Counted from the first letter of the stretch, positions 16,600-24,658 are shown. The stretch: 41,649 bases of DNA from an uncultured Eubacteriales bacterium (GCA_934446065.1 CAKSDP010000019.1:1-41649), one strand, 5' to 3'. Translations and numbers: made by a program. Notes: generated from the letters alone by a model not told the origin.

Positions 16600-16971
16600 T
16601 CAAAGATTTGTCTTTCCGATTGTATATTCTTCGACAGGCTTGCTGTCGCGCAGGTGCTCTGCGGCAACTCTCTTTGCCTTGTCTGCGGTCATCTTCACGT
16701 AGGTGACCTTGTCCTTGCCGTTCTCGTAAACTTCTACGACAGGCTCATACTGGCAGATACCGATACATCCAGTCTGAGTAACGGTTACACGGTCGCTGAG
16801 GCCTTCATCTGCAACTGCCTCGACGAACGCGTTGAGTACGGGACGCGCACCGGCGGATATGCCGCACGTTGCCATTCCGACGACCACTCGTATTTCCCCT
16901 GAGCCGGTGCGGATAGACACCTTATCTTTCATTTGCTCTCTGATCTTCATCAGCTCTTCAAGTGATTTCAT
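16600..16971 (-). CDS. hndB: Thioredoxin-like [2Fe-2S] subunit of hydrogenase (HndB)
   Basis: 123-residue [2Fe-2S] ferredoxin of the HndB type. Cluster cysteines lie in 'GMATCGISAGARPVL' and 'TQTGCIGICQYEP'. An N-terminal helix with 'SLEELMKIREQMKDKV' is typical of HndB. It passes electrons in the Hnd complex in the cytoplasm. Immediately upstream of hndC (20-base gap). AGAAAGG ribosome site. Separation of this domain from hndC, which has its own copy, matches the four-subunit HndABCD layout. Confidence 0.92.
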   Translation of the reverse strand: MKSLEELMKIREQMKDKVSIRTGSGEIRVVVGMATCGISAGARPVLNAFVEAVADEGLSDRVTVTQTGCIGICQYEPVVEVYENGKDKVTYVKMTADKAKRVAAEHLRDSKPVEEYTIGKTNL

Positions 16972-17013
16972 TTTTCAAACCTTTCTTAGTTGTTTTGTTT
17001 ATATAAATTAAAA

Positions 17014-17574
17014 TTATATACTGTGACCGTACTCGCTGTATGCGTCACGGAGATATTCTCCGATGAACGCGAGCACCTCCGGCGACGACGCCGGGATATG
17101 ATCTCCGAGATACGAACGCACCTCTTTCATCGAAAGGCGGACTTCTCCTCCCGGAAACGTATGGCAAAACTCGAAATCGACCGCAGGGCTTCCCTGTACA
17201 AGAGTTACAAGCGTCGCAGGCATATCGCCGAGCGGAACGAAATCAATGTGATTTTTGAAAAATCTTGCAAACACCACGGTTCCGTGATCGGCGCTCTCAC
17301 TCTCGGGCACCGACTCGACACGGACGTATCCGCCCGTCATCTCCGCGAGCATTCGCAGGAACGGAACGCCGAGTCCGACCTTGCGCGTTTTGCGCGTGGT
17401 GAAGAACGGATCGGACAGGTGCGCGACCTGCTCTGCCGTCATTCCGCAGCCGTTATCACGTATGGTGAAATCAAGCGTTTCGTCGCACTCGTCGAGCGTG
17501 ATAACGATCACGTCGGCTCCGGCTCTGACGGAATTCATGGCGATATCGAGTATATACAGTGACAGCTCTTTCAT
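17014..17574 (-). CDS. Histidine-kinase-like ATP-binding protein in the hydrogenase operon
   Basis: GHKL (HATPase_c) domain without sensor or phospho-acceptor domain. The N box is 'LDIAMNSVRAGAD' (about residues 9-21), G1 is 'DNGCGM' (about 40-45), the F-box region is 'DPFFTTRKTRKVGLGVPFLRM' and G2 is 'GLGVP'. A roughly 80-residue C-terminal region follows with no clear motif. It resembles C-terminal halves of histidine kinases more than RsbW. It starts by ATGA overlap with the PHP gene and lies just before hndB. Similar ATPases are known neighbours of HydABC genes; their substrate is unproven. Confidence 0.85.
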   Translation of the reverse strand: MKELSLYILDIAMNSVRAGADVIVITLDECDETLDFTIRDNGCGMTAEQVAHLSDPFFTTRKTRKVGLGVPFLRMLAEMTGGYVRVESVPESESADHGTVVFARFFKNHIDFVPLGDMPATLVTLVQGSPAVDFEFCHTFPGGEVRLSMKEVRSYLGDHIPASSPEVLAFIGEYLRDAYSEYGHSI

Positions 17575-18311
17575 CTTCCTGCCTCCGCGCCGTGCAGAAT
17601 ATGGCTTATAAGCGACCGCCTTACCGCGTCTGCGCTATCTCCTTCAAGCTCAAAGAAGCTCTCCGGCTCGGATATGTTCCACAGATAATGCGCGTCAGAG
17701 GACACGATCTTTTGCAGGTTCGCGATATGCGGAAACCGTGCGGCGTACTCCTCTGCCGAATCTTTATCGGCAAGTTCATATGCGTAGTGGGTGTCCGGCG
17801 GAAAATCGCCGAGGACGGCGATGATACCGTTCGACTCCCTGTCGATATGCGCCGGATAAGCCGCGCCGCCGAATGACTCGCAAAGCGCCTTTCCGCACTC
17901 AAGCGTGATATCCGCTGCGTTCAGCAGCAGGTTTTCCTCCTCGCCCGTGATTCCGTCCTCCGCATCCATTATGAGCTGCCGTCCGAATATCTCCGGTCGG
18001 TTGCGCACTGGCGGGCGGCGGCGGGCGATCTCGCGCTCAAACTCAGCTGCCGACGAAAGGTCGGGAAACAGGCACACGAGATGCACATCCTCGGATGTGG
18101 TCAGCTCCATTCCCGCGACGGGAATGATGCCGCATCTCTCGCACGCCGTGAAGAACGCGGGACAGTTTTTCGTGGAATTGTGATCGGTCAGCGCAACGAT
18201 CCCAAGCCCCTTGAGCGATGCCATTCCGGCGATATTCGCGGGGGTCATGTCGTCGTCGCCGCACGGTGACAGGCACGAATGAACGTGCAGGTCGTAGAAA
18301 TACCGGCTCAT
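17571..18311 (-). CDS. PHP-domain metal-dependent phosphoesterase
   Basis: PHP domain of 246 aa. Metal-ligand motifs are 'DLHVHSCLSPCGDDDM' (D7, H9, H11), 'ALTDHNS', 'PVAGMELTT' with a ligand Glu, 'AYPAHIDRE', and 'VSSDAHYL' near residue 205. Homologues include histidinol phosphatase and nucleotide or RNA phosphoesterases (TrpH/YciV-like). In this operon it may process a signalling nucleotide or phosphate group; that is inference. It overlaps both neighbours by four bases, so DRTGG-2, PHP and the ATPase are translated as a block. Confidence 0.88.
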   Translation of the reverse strand: MSRYFYDLHVHSCLSPCGDDDMTPANIAGMASLKGLGIVALTDHNSTKNCPAFFTACERCGIIPVAGMELTTSEDVHLVCLFPDLSSAAEFEREIARRRPPVRNRPEIFGRQLIMDAEDGITGEEENLLLNAADITLECGKALCESFGGAAYPAHIDRESNGIIAVLGDFPPDTHYAYELADKDSAEEYAARFPHIANLQKIVSSDAHYLWNISEPESFFELEGDSADAVRRSLISHILHGAEAGR

Positions 18312-18643
18312 GCCGACTCACCGATCACGGATGACATTGCCGCGCAAAGATCATATACAGGCATATCTCCGGAGAGGAGCGTGATACCGCGCTCTCTTGC
18401 GGCTTCAAGTGCAGGCGGATCAGGCTCGACGCCCTCGGCGAGTATTACCGCAGCCGCGCCGGTAAGGCTTGCGACCGCGACGACATTGACGTTGGACATT
18501 ATCGTGATCCATGCCTCGCCGTCCGTGAGGTGGCTCATGACCCAGCTCAGGAGGTCCCCGGCGTACACACCGCAGATCTCGCGCTCGCCGTCGCCGCAGA
18601 TAATGCGAAGACCGAGCTTTTCTGCCGCAGTTCTGACCGTCAT
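18308..18643 (-). CDS. DRTGG-domain protein, second copy
   Basis: A 111-residue stand-alone DRTGG-type domain: 'RIICGDGEREICGVYAGDLLSWVMSHL' at the start, a central 'AWITIMSNVNVVAVASLTGAAAVILAEG', and an 'ERGITLLSGDMPVYDL' end. The name-giving motif is not strictly kept. DRTGG domains are otherwise found in phosphotransacetylases and CBS-linked proteins and may bind a ligand. Overlaps the PHP start by four bases and the group-D-like gene stop by four bases. Paralogue of the gene at 20385-20759. Confidence 0.8.
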   Translation of the reverse strand: MTVRTAAEKLGLRIICGDGEREICGVYAGDLLSWVMSHLTDGEAWITIMSNVNVVAVASLTGAAAVILAEGVEPDPPALEAARERGITLLSGDMPVYDLCAAMSSVIGESA

Positions 18644-19944
18644 TTTTCATCACCTCCGTCGCCGGAATCAAACCCCATTGTATCGGGAATTGACCCGAGC
18701 TTTTCGCGAAGCTTCAGGATACAGTCGTCCATCTTCGCTTCGCCCCGGACGACGTCCTCGGCAAACGCGGCGCAGGTAGGAGCACCGCAGAATCCGCAGT
18801 CGATATCGGGAAGCGTTCGTCTGATCTTCTGTATCTCCGCCATAAGCTGCATTGCGCTTCTGCCCGAGGAATCGGACAGCTCGCCGACGGGCGAATACTC
18901 AAGCTCCGTCGATTCGATAGCGCTCTCGGGAATCTCGTCCCGATCGAACACCCAGTTCGGCGACACGGGAAGATATCTTTTGAGCGACTGCAATCTTGCC
19001 TTTGATATGTACGGATTTGCGACTGTCATAACGCCGCCCACGCATCCGCCCGGACAGGCGTTGAGTTCGACGAACTCGAGGTCGGTGAACTCTGCGTTCT
19101 CGATCTGGTCGAGCACACGGATCACGTTCTCGATCCCATCTGCCGCAAGGTATTTTTCGTTGAATATTGCGGACGACTCGCCGCCGGTCGCAGCCCAGCT
19201 TATGCCGATCATTCCAGACTCGGTGAAGTGCTCGGGCTCGGTATCGGTCTTCATCACGTCGATGAGCCGCAGATATATCTCCCTCACCGATATCACGACA
19301 TCGACGCCGACGCCGCTTATTCTGTCGGAATTCTTTACATAGCTGACCTTCGCCGGACACGGCGATATAAAGCACACGCCGACGTCCTCCGGAGGTATTT
19401 CCGGATGCTCGGCAGCGACGCGCTCCCTTGCCATCTGCGCCGCAAGCTCCATCGGAGGAAGCAGCGGCAGGACATTCTCGCACAGATACGGGAATCGCAT
19501 ACCGATAAGGCGCGTGATAACGGGACAGGCAGAGCTTATCACAGGCTTTTTTATGTCGTCCCGTCTGAGGTACATTCTTGTATAGCTTGAAACGATCTCG
19601 GCTGCCTTTGCAACTTCAAATACCATATCGAAGCCGATCTTGTACAGTCCGTCGATTATAAGCTCGATATCGTCGAGATTCTCAAACTGACCGTACAAAG
19701 ACGGCGCCGGCAGCGCGATCTTATAGCGGAAGCGATCCATATCGGACAGCTTGTCGCTGATGGATTTTTTCGCCTGATAGGGGCATATCCTTATACATTC
19801 TCCGCAGTCGATGCACCTTGCGGTATCGATCACCGCCCTGCCCTCTCTTATGCGGATGGCCTCGGTCGGGCATCGGTTCAGGCAATGCGTACACCCCTTG
19901 CATTTCTCAGCGTTCAGGGAAACGGAATGCTTATATGTATTCAT
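18640..19944 (-). CDS. Group-D-like [FeFe]-hydrogenase homologue, probable sensor
   Basis: 434 aa. Two ferredoxin [4Fe-4S] motifs (C15-C25 and C44-C54) lead into an H-cluster-like domain. L1 is SSACP at 137-141, with Ala139 at the proton-transfer Cys and Cys140 kept. L2 is 'SPCPAKVSY' with C196 and K199 but no Glu. L3 is 'NACPGGCVGG' with C297 and C301. The C-terminus has an RnfB-like four-Cys Fe-S motif (C383, C386, C391, C408). All four predicted [4Fe-4S]H ligands remain, but proton relay and one stabilising Glu are gone. That fits a low-activity or sensory protein of group D rather than a bulk hydrogenase. ATG with GGGAGAGG. Which signal it passes on is unknown. Confidence 0.85.
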   Translation of the reverse strand: MNTYKHSVSLNAEKCKGCTHCLNRCPTEAIRIREGRAVIDTARCIDCGECIRICPYQAKKSISDKLSDMDRFRYKIALPAPSLYGQFENLDDIELIIDGLYKIGFDMVFEVAKAAEIVSSYTRMYLRRDDIKKPVISSACPVITRLIGMRFPYLCENVLPLLPPMELAAQMARERVAAEHPEIPPEDVGVCFISPCPAKVSYVKNSDRISGVGVDVVISVREIYLRLIDVMKTDTEPEHFTESGMIGISWAATGGESSAIFNEKYLAADGIENVIRVLDQIENAEFTDLEFVELNACPGGCVGGVMTVANPYISKARLQSLKRYLPVSPNWVFDRDEIPESAIESTELEYSPVGELSDSSGRSAMQLMAEIQKIRRTLPDIDCGFCGAPTCAAFAEDVVRGEAKMDDCILKLREKLGSIPDTMGFDSGDGGDEK

Positions 19945-19969
19945 GACCCTCTCCCACAGCGAAGTTGTG

Positions 19970-20392
19970 TCAGAGCTTTACCGTCATTGTAATTGTGGTG
20001 CCGACTCCGACGGTAGTGTCGATCTCCATAGAATCGGTGTACTTCTTCATATTCGGAAGTCCCATACCGGCTCCGAAGCCGAGTGAACGGATACTGTCCT
20101 TCGCGGTCGAATATCCCGCCTGCATCGCAAGCTCCACGTCGGGAATGCCCGGTCCGTGGTCGGCAAGAATCATCGTGATCTCCTCCGGAGTCACGTACAC
20201 GTCCGCCGTGCCGCCGTCCGCGTGGATGACCATATTGATCTCGCCCTCGTACATGGCGATCGAGACTCTACGTATGATCTCCGGCGACAGTCCGAGCTGT
20301 CTGAGCCGCTTTTTCACGATAATGGACGCTTCCCCCGCCGAGGCGAAGTTCTCGCCGTCCACGTCAAAATGAAATTTTACCGACTCACTCAT
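19970..20392 (-). CDS. RsbW-like anti-sigma factor / serine kinase family ATPase
   Basis: 140-residue GHKL ATPase of the anti-sigma type. N box 'RVSIAMYEGEINMVIHADGG' (about residues 43-62), G1 'LADHGPGIPD' (about 76-85), G2 'GFGAGMGLPNMKKY' (about 105-118). Unlike the ATPase at 17014, this is close to RsbW/SpoIIAB, which bind a sigma factor or phosphorylate an antagonist. No antagonist or sigma gene is seen here, so its partner may be the DRTGG protein or lie elsewhere. The ATG at 20392 overlaps the upstream DRTGG gene by eight bases; GGAGG lies nine bases before it. Confidence 0.87.
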   Translation of the reverse strand: MSESVKFHFDVDGENFASAGEASIIVKKRLRQLGLSPEIIRRVSIAMYEGEINMVIHADGGTADVYVTPEEITMILADHGPGIPDVELAMQAGYSTAKDSIRSLGFGAGMGLPNMKKYTDSMEIDTTVGVGTTITMTVKL

Positions 20393-20759
20393 CTCCGGCG
20401 TCCTCCGGTGTGATAACCGAGCCTGCCGCGAGTCCGGCGCTGTACAGCCGACCGCACGCCTCATACATTCGCATACACGACGCCATGATCACGATGCCGC
20501 TCTCCTCGCCGAGTTTTATTACCTCCTCACCGGGGATCTTGCCGCGGACAAAAACTATGCAACGCATATCCATCATTGCTGCCGTGCGCACGACCTGCGG
20601 GTTCACAAGTCCGGTGAGGAGCACGCCCTGATCCTTGACAAAGGCGAGGACGTCGCTCATCATATCACTGCTGCACGCGGAATACACATCCGAATCAAGC
20701 TCGCTTTCTCCGCAAAGAAGCTTCGCACAAAGAAGGGTCTGTATCTGACGGATTTTCAT
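20385..20759 (-). CDS. DRTGG-domain protein, first copy
   Basis: 124-residue DRTGG-type domain: N-terminal 'KIRQIQTLLCAKLLCGESELDSDVYSACSSDMMSDVLAFV', then 'GVLLTGLVNPQVVRTAAMMDMRCIVFVRGK' and 'GIVIMASCMRMYEACGRLY'. It is directly downstream of hndA and upstream of the RsbW-like ATPase, with which it overlaps. The second copy follows the group-D-like gene, so the operon has two ATPase/DRTGG units around the sensor-like hydrogenase. Ligand and role are unknown. Confidence 0.82.
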   Translation of the reverse strand: MKIRQIQTLLCAKLLCGESELDSDVYSACSSDMMSDVLAFVKDQGVLLTGLVNPQVVRTAAMMDMRCIVFVRGKIPGEEVIKLGEESGIVIMASCMRMYEACGRLYSAGLAAGSVITPEDAGDE

Positions 20760-20796
20760 AGCTCAGCGCATCCTTTTTGAAACTTTATTTAGTTTA

Positions 20797-21291
20797 TCAG
20801 TTGTATTTTGCGAGTATTCCCTTCAGATCATCCGGCTCAAGTCTGCCGTAAACGTCCTCTCCGATAGTCAGGACGGGAGCGAGTCCGCACGCACCGATGC
20901 AGCGGGTAGCGTCGAGGCTGAAGCGTCTGTCCTCGCTGATCTCACCGTTCGAGATACCAAGCAGCTCCTCAAGTTTTTCCATCAGCTTGCCGGAGCCCTT
21001 AACGTAGCAAGCTGTTCCAAGACATACGCTTACGGGGTATGAGCCCTTCGGATTGAGCTGGAACTGAGAATAGAATGTTGCGACACCGAACACCTCGGTC
21101 ACGGGGATGTCGAGAGCGATGGCGATATAGCGCTGAACTTCCTCGGGCAGATAGCCGTAGATATCCTGTGCCTTCTGGAGAATCGGCATCAGCGCGCCCT
21201 CTTCGCCGCGGTGCTCGGCGATAACCGCATCAAGCTCCTTTTCCTGTTCTGCGGTTCCGTTGAACGCAACAGTTGTCATTTTCTTCTTCAT
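20797..21291 (-). CDS. hndA: NuoE-like [2Fe-2S] subunit of [FeFe]-hydrogenase (HndA/HydC)
   Basis: 164-residue NuoE-family [2Fe-2S] subunit. A helical N-terminal half has 'ALMPILQKAQDIYGYLPEEVQRYIA' and 'VFGVATFYSQF'. The thioredoxin fold carries cluster cysteines in 'VCLGTACYVKGS' and 'DATRCIGACGLAPV'. It transfers electrons with HndC. First gene of the operon. ATG with GGAGG eleven bases upstream, following a sigma-A promoter. Confidence 0.95.
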   Translation of the reverse strand: MKKKMTTVAFNGTAEQEKELDAVIAEHRGEEGALMPILQKAQDIYGYLPEEVQRYIAIALDIPVTEVFGVATFYSQFQLNPKGSYPVSVCLGTACYVKGSGKLMEKLEELLGISNGEISEDRRFSLDATRCIGACGLAPVLTIGEDVYGRLEPDDLKGILAKYN

Positions 21292-21339
21292 TGTTCAAAA
21301 TTCCTCCCGGATTTTGGTTTTGTTTGTTCTGACTATATT

Positions 21340-21368
21340 ATTATACAATGTTCCGTCGACAATTTCCA
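21340..21368 (-). promoter_or_regulatory. Probable sigma-A promoter of the hnd operon
   Basis: On the minus strand perfect -10 TATAAT (21340-21345) with a weak -35 TGGAAA (21363-21368) at 17 bases. The weak -35 would suit activator control, but no operator is evident. About 42 bases of leader. Confidence 0.55.
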
Positions 21369-21451
21369 TAGATTTTTCAAAATTATTTATAAAAATATAT
21401 ATGCATATTCCTTTTTTATATATGCTCACATGAAAAAACGAAAAAACGGCG

Positions 21452-21492
21452 CAAAAAACGCCCCGCAAAGAGCTCGTTACTCTCTGCGGGGC
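21452..21492 (-). terminator. Terminator after the Mrp gene
   Basis: On the minus strand a 13-pair GC-rich stem (21480-21492 with 21460-21472, one G-U), seven-base loop, then GTTTTTTG. Separates mrp from the hnd promoter. Confidence 0.88.
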
Positions 21493-21528
21493 AAAGAAAT
21501 ATCCGTTATTTTGTGCAATATGACGGGA

Positions 21529-22365
21529 TCACTTGTTCACGGCGTTCTCGATCACATCGGCTGCGGCATCGAGATAATCGTTCTCCATCAGCTCGATCAC
21601 GCCCTTGTCGCAGAGCGCCGTAAGCTTCGGATCAAGCGGCAGGTGCGCAAGAACCGGTACGCCGCACACGGTATCGCCGTGTCCTTCGCCGAACACGCGG
21701 ATCTTCTTTCCGCAATCCGGACATTCGATATACGACATATTCTCAACCATTCCGAGAACGGGAATGTTCATGAGCCCTGCCATATTCACAGCCTTCTCAA
21801 CGATCATGGACACGAGATCCTGCGGAGTTGTAACGACCACGATACCGTCAAGCGGGATCGACTGGAATACGGTCAGCGGCACATCGCCCGTTCCGGGGGG
21901 CATATCGACGAACATATAGTCCACGTCATCCCAGATAACGTCGGTCCAGAACTGCTTTACGGCTCCCGCGATAACGGGGCCTCTCCAAACGACGGGCGCC
22001 GTCTCATCCTCGAGGAGGAGGTTCAGTGACATCACCTTGATGCCGGTCTTGCTCTCGAGCGGGATGAGGGAATTGTCGCCGACAGCCATGACCTGTCCTT
22101 TGACGCCGAACGCCTTCGGGATAGACGGACCGGTAATATCCGCATCGAGGATCGCGGTGCTCATACCGCGGCGGTTGAACGTCACGGCAAGCATTGAGGT
22201 GACGATCGATTTTCCGACACCGCCCTTACCGGACACAACGCCTATGACGTGCTTTATCTTACTGCCCTCGTGCGGAGCCTCATGCTCGGGAGCACTGTGC
22301 TCTCTTGAGGAGCAATTTGAGTGGCACGTGGAACAGTCATGTGTGCAATTTGCTTCATCAGCCAT
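21529..22365 (-). CDS. mrp: Mrp/NBP35-family Fe-S cluster carrier ATPase
   Basis: P-loop ATPase of the Mrp/ApbC/Ind1 group, which carries [4Fe-4S] clusters to target proteins in the cytoplasm. Deviant Walker A 'SGKGGVGKS' (residues 45-53), 'LDADITGPSIPK', 'DYMFVDMPPGTGDVPL' and 'TTPQDLVS' are all present. The cluster-binding CxxC is in 'ECPDCGKKIRVFG'. An N-terminal Cys-rich tail has four cysteines in the first 20 residues (C7, C11, C14, C18), recalling the NBP35 N-terminal ferredoxin-like site. 278 aa. ATG at 22365 with GGAGAT. Its own promoter lies behind the hnd operon's start, beside a Fe-S-rich enzyme it may serve. Confidence 0.93.
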   Translation of the reverse strand: MADEANCTHDCSTCHSNCSSREHSAPEHEAPHEGSKIKHVIGVVSGKGGVGKSIVTSMLAVTFNRRGMSTAILDADITGPSIPKAFGVKGQVMAVGDNSLIPLESKTGIKVMSLNLLLEDETAPVVWRGPVIAGAVKQFWTDVIWDDVDYMFVDMPPGTGDVPLTVFQSIPLDGIVVVTTPQDLVSMIVEKAVNMAGLMNIPVLGMVENMSYIECPDCGKKIRVFGEGHGDTVCGVPVLAHLPLDPKLTALCDKGVIELMENDYLDAAADVIENAVNK

Positions 22366-22411
22366 TTTTATATCTCCAATCTGCTTTAATTGCAATTCTG
22401 ATAGTTATACT

Positions 22412-22440
22412 ATTGTACACCAATCGGCGAACAAATTCAA
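22412..22440 (-). promoter_or_regulatory. sigma-A promoter of mrp
   Basis: On the minus strand TTGAAT (22435-22440) and TACAAT (22412-22417) with 17 bases between. The -35 overlaps the stop codon of the P-type ATPase-like gene. Confidence 0.65.
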
Positions 22441-24581
22441 GTCTCGTTCGTTTTCTTTTCGGATTTCTGCATTTTTCCGTCTTTTTTCCCCGGAAGCACG
22501 AATATTGCCGAAGCGGCAGCGAGGTCGAGCACAAGTCCCCACAGGACAATTGCAGTCGCCGAAACTATCGGTGCGCCGAAAAGTATTGAAACGGCGTAGG
22601 CACAGCGGACGCCGAGGGATATTCTCAGGTACATGAGAGCCGTGCGGGAGCGGCGGTGCAGACCTGCCGCCTCGCCCGCAAGTGCGAGCAGCGCCTTTAC
22701 CGATGAGGCATTGCCCTTTGCGGATGCGGCGACCGATCCCGGTTTTCCGTTCGCTGCATTGCGGATCGCTTCGGAGCTGTCGGCGACGAGGATACGCCGT
22801 CCGTCGGACGCGGCAAGGATCATCTTTTGTGCCGCACGGCTGTCCGGGACAGCCACGGCTGAGGTCGCAAATCTGCCGTCGGCAAAGTCGCGGTTCATCT
22901 CAGGCGTAATATCCGATCTGTCGGAGATAATCTCGTTTCTGCGCAAAAAGTTCGCGTCCTCGCCTGTTCCGTCGCAAAATACCGCAAGCGGCACGTTCAT
23001 TTCGCGAAGCGAAGCCATAAGCGGGGAGAGGCTCTCCGACGCCGGTGAATCTATTGCGGCAAAGCCGACAAGGGTAAGCCCCTGATCGAGCACCGACAGG
23101 CGTTTGATACTGTTATACGGCGACGTGCGCACTGCCACGGCAATTATGCTCTGCGCCGATCTTGCAGCGTCAGCGGCAGCTGCAAGCACTCCGCGCAGGC
23201 TCTCGGAAGTTATCGGCACATCGTCGCCGCCCTGCCTCATGTGGGTACAGGCGGGGATCACGTTCTCGATCGGGCCAACGGACGTGAACAGAAGATCCCT
23301 GCCGTCGAAAAGCAGCGCGTGCTCCTTCGGCAGCACTGTGACTTTATCGAGAATTGCGTATTTACGATGAGCCGAAGCGGCAAAATCCGCTGCGCTCTCG
23401 CCGTTCCCGACGTAGTCGCCGACCGCGCTCACAAGCATTTTCCCGATGCGCTTGCTATCGTCGGACGTACACATGAGAAGCGAGAACAGCTCATCGCCTG
23501 CGGCGGATCGCGCATCCGCTTTGCCTCCGGCGTACACCGCGTTCAGATGCGATGTGCCGGAGCGCAGGTTCTGGATCCCGACGACGGCGACCGCGTCAAC
23601 GTCCGGCACTGCGTCAAAGATACCGTAATCGCGCACGGCGGCGCCGTTTTTATCCGCGCGGATCATTCCGCAGGCGTAGCCGAGGCACTCTGCCGCAGGC
23701 AAAACCTCGCCATACGATGATACAGCAAACGCGAAAAACACAAGAAACAGTCCGGCGAGGTTTGCCGCCGCAAGCGGATCGAATATTCCCGCGATGACGC
23801 AGACGAACGCGAGGGCAAGGGCAGCCGTACCGACAATATTCGACTCGCGGCGCACACGTGTCATGCGTGCGCTCTCTGCGGGGGAGCTTATGCGGATCCT
23901 GCCGCGACGGCGCACAACCGCACAGTCGTCGCCGACGGCGAGCACCACCATACGGCACTTGCCGCCCGTCACAGCCGATCCGGCGAGCAGTACGTCGTCC
24001 GCGACGGGGATGCTCTCCCCCGCCCGCACCGGAGCATCTGTATAGGCACGCTTAACGCGCTGCTTCTTTGCGCCGGTGGCAAAAAGCTCGTTTACGACGA
24101 TCTCGCATCCTGCGAGGAGCTTGCCGTCCGCCGGAACGGTCTCGCCCGCAGTGAGACGCACGATATCGCCAACCGCAAGCATATCGCCGCGCACACGCTC
24201 GTCCTCGCCGTTGCGTCTGACGGTGTATCGCGGGATCCACCGCTCACTGTACCGACAGCAGACAAGTCCCGCCGCAATACATATCCCCGCACGTAGGACG
24301 AGCCCTATAGCTGCCGCGACGATCACCGAAGCTGCGGCTCCGGTCTTGGCGAACACCTCAGCCGCGACGGCGGCGATTATCAGGACGGCGATGCCGAGGA
24401 GAGAGAAATAATTCTCGCGAAAAAGGAACGTAAACGGTGTACCGTGATCCCACACGGTATTCCTGCCGTCGCGCTTTATGCGGTCGGAAGCACTCCGCGT
24501 ATCGAGTCCGCCCTCATCCGCGCCGATCTCCTGCATAGCCTCCACGGCATTCATCTTGTGCCACTCGCCGTTTGTTCTCAT
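22437..24581 (-). CDS. P-type ATPase homologue lacking the catalytic motifs (pseudoenzyme)
   Basis: 714 aa with the domain order of P2-type cation ATPases. Present are an N-terminal cation-ATPase domain, M1-M2 (about 57-108), an actuator domain with 'LAVGDIVRLTAGETVPADGKLL' (136-156), and M3-M4 (about 250-305, 'GEVLPAAECLGYACGM'). The P and N domains are recognisable, and M5-M6 ends in 'LWGLVLDLAAASAIFVLPG'. The chain stops there, without M7-M10. TGES has become TGAK (169-172), DKTGTLT has become LRSGTSH with Leu339 at the phosphorylated Asp, DPPR is DSPA, and GDGVND is lost (residues 601-606 read DSSEAI). The frame is uninterrupted, so it looks maintained rather than decaying. ATG 12 bases from GGAG. 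Confidence 0.8.
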   Translation of the reverse strand: MRTNGEWHKMNAVEAMQEIGADEGGLDTRSASDRIKRDGRNTVWDHGTPFTFLFRENYFSLLGIAVLIIAAVAAEVFAKTGAAASVIVAAAIGLVLRAGICIAAGLVCCRYSERWIPRYTVRRNGEDERVRGDMLAVGDIVRLTAGETVPADGKLLAGCEIVVNELFATGAKKQRVKRAYTDAPVRAGESIPVADDVLLAGSAVTGGKCRMVVLAVGDDCAVVRRRGRIRISSPAESARMTRVRRESNIVGTAALALAFVCVIAGIFDPLAAANLAGLFLVFFAFAVSSYGEVLPAAECLGYACGMIRADKNGAAVRDYGIFDAVPDVDAVAVVGIQNLRSGTSHLNAVYAGGKADARSAAGDELFSLLMCTSDDSKRIGKMLVSAVGDYVGNGESAADFAASAHRKYAILDKVTVLPKEHALLFDGRDLLFTSVGPIENVIPACTHMRQGGDDVPITSESLRGVLAAAADAARSAQSIIAVAVRTSPYNSIKRLSVLDQGLTLVGFAAIDSPASESLSPLMASLREMNVPLAVFCDGTGEDANFLRRNEIISDRSDITPEMNRDFADGRFATSAVAVPDSRAAQKMILAASDGRRILVADSSEAIRNAANGKPGSVAASAKGNASSVKALLALAGEAAGLHRRSRTALMYLRISLGVRCAYAVSILFGAPIVSATAIVLWGLVLDLAAASAIFVLPGKKDGKMQKSEKKTNET

Positions 24582-24610
24582 TCCGGATCACGTCTCCTTT
24601 CCGATGTCAT

Positions 24611-24645
24611 GTAAAAACAGTCGGGGCAGGCGAACCTACCCCGAC
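24611..24645 (-). terminator. Strong terminator after the clpE-like gene
   Basis: On the minus strand an 11-pair stem (24635-24645 with 24620-24630, one G-U) is capped by a TTCG tetraloop and followed by TGTTTTTAC. It ends the long ruvC-to-clpE run 30 bases before the P-type ATPase-like start; no promoter is visible between. Confidence 0.92.
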
Positions 24646-24658
24646 CGGAAATGCGGGC

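Noticed and set aside
17381..17574. Merged kinase reading for the ATPase at 17014
   Set aside because: No DHp/His-containing region or membrane part precedes the N box; the protein starts at the ATGA overlap, so it is a stand-alone ATPase domain.
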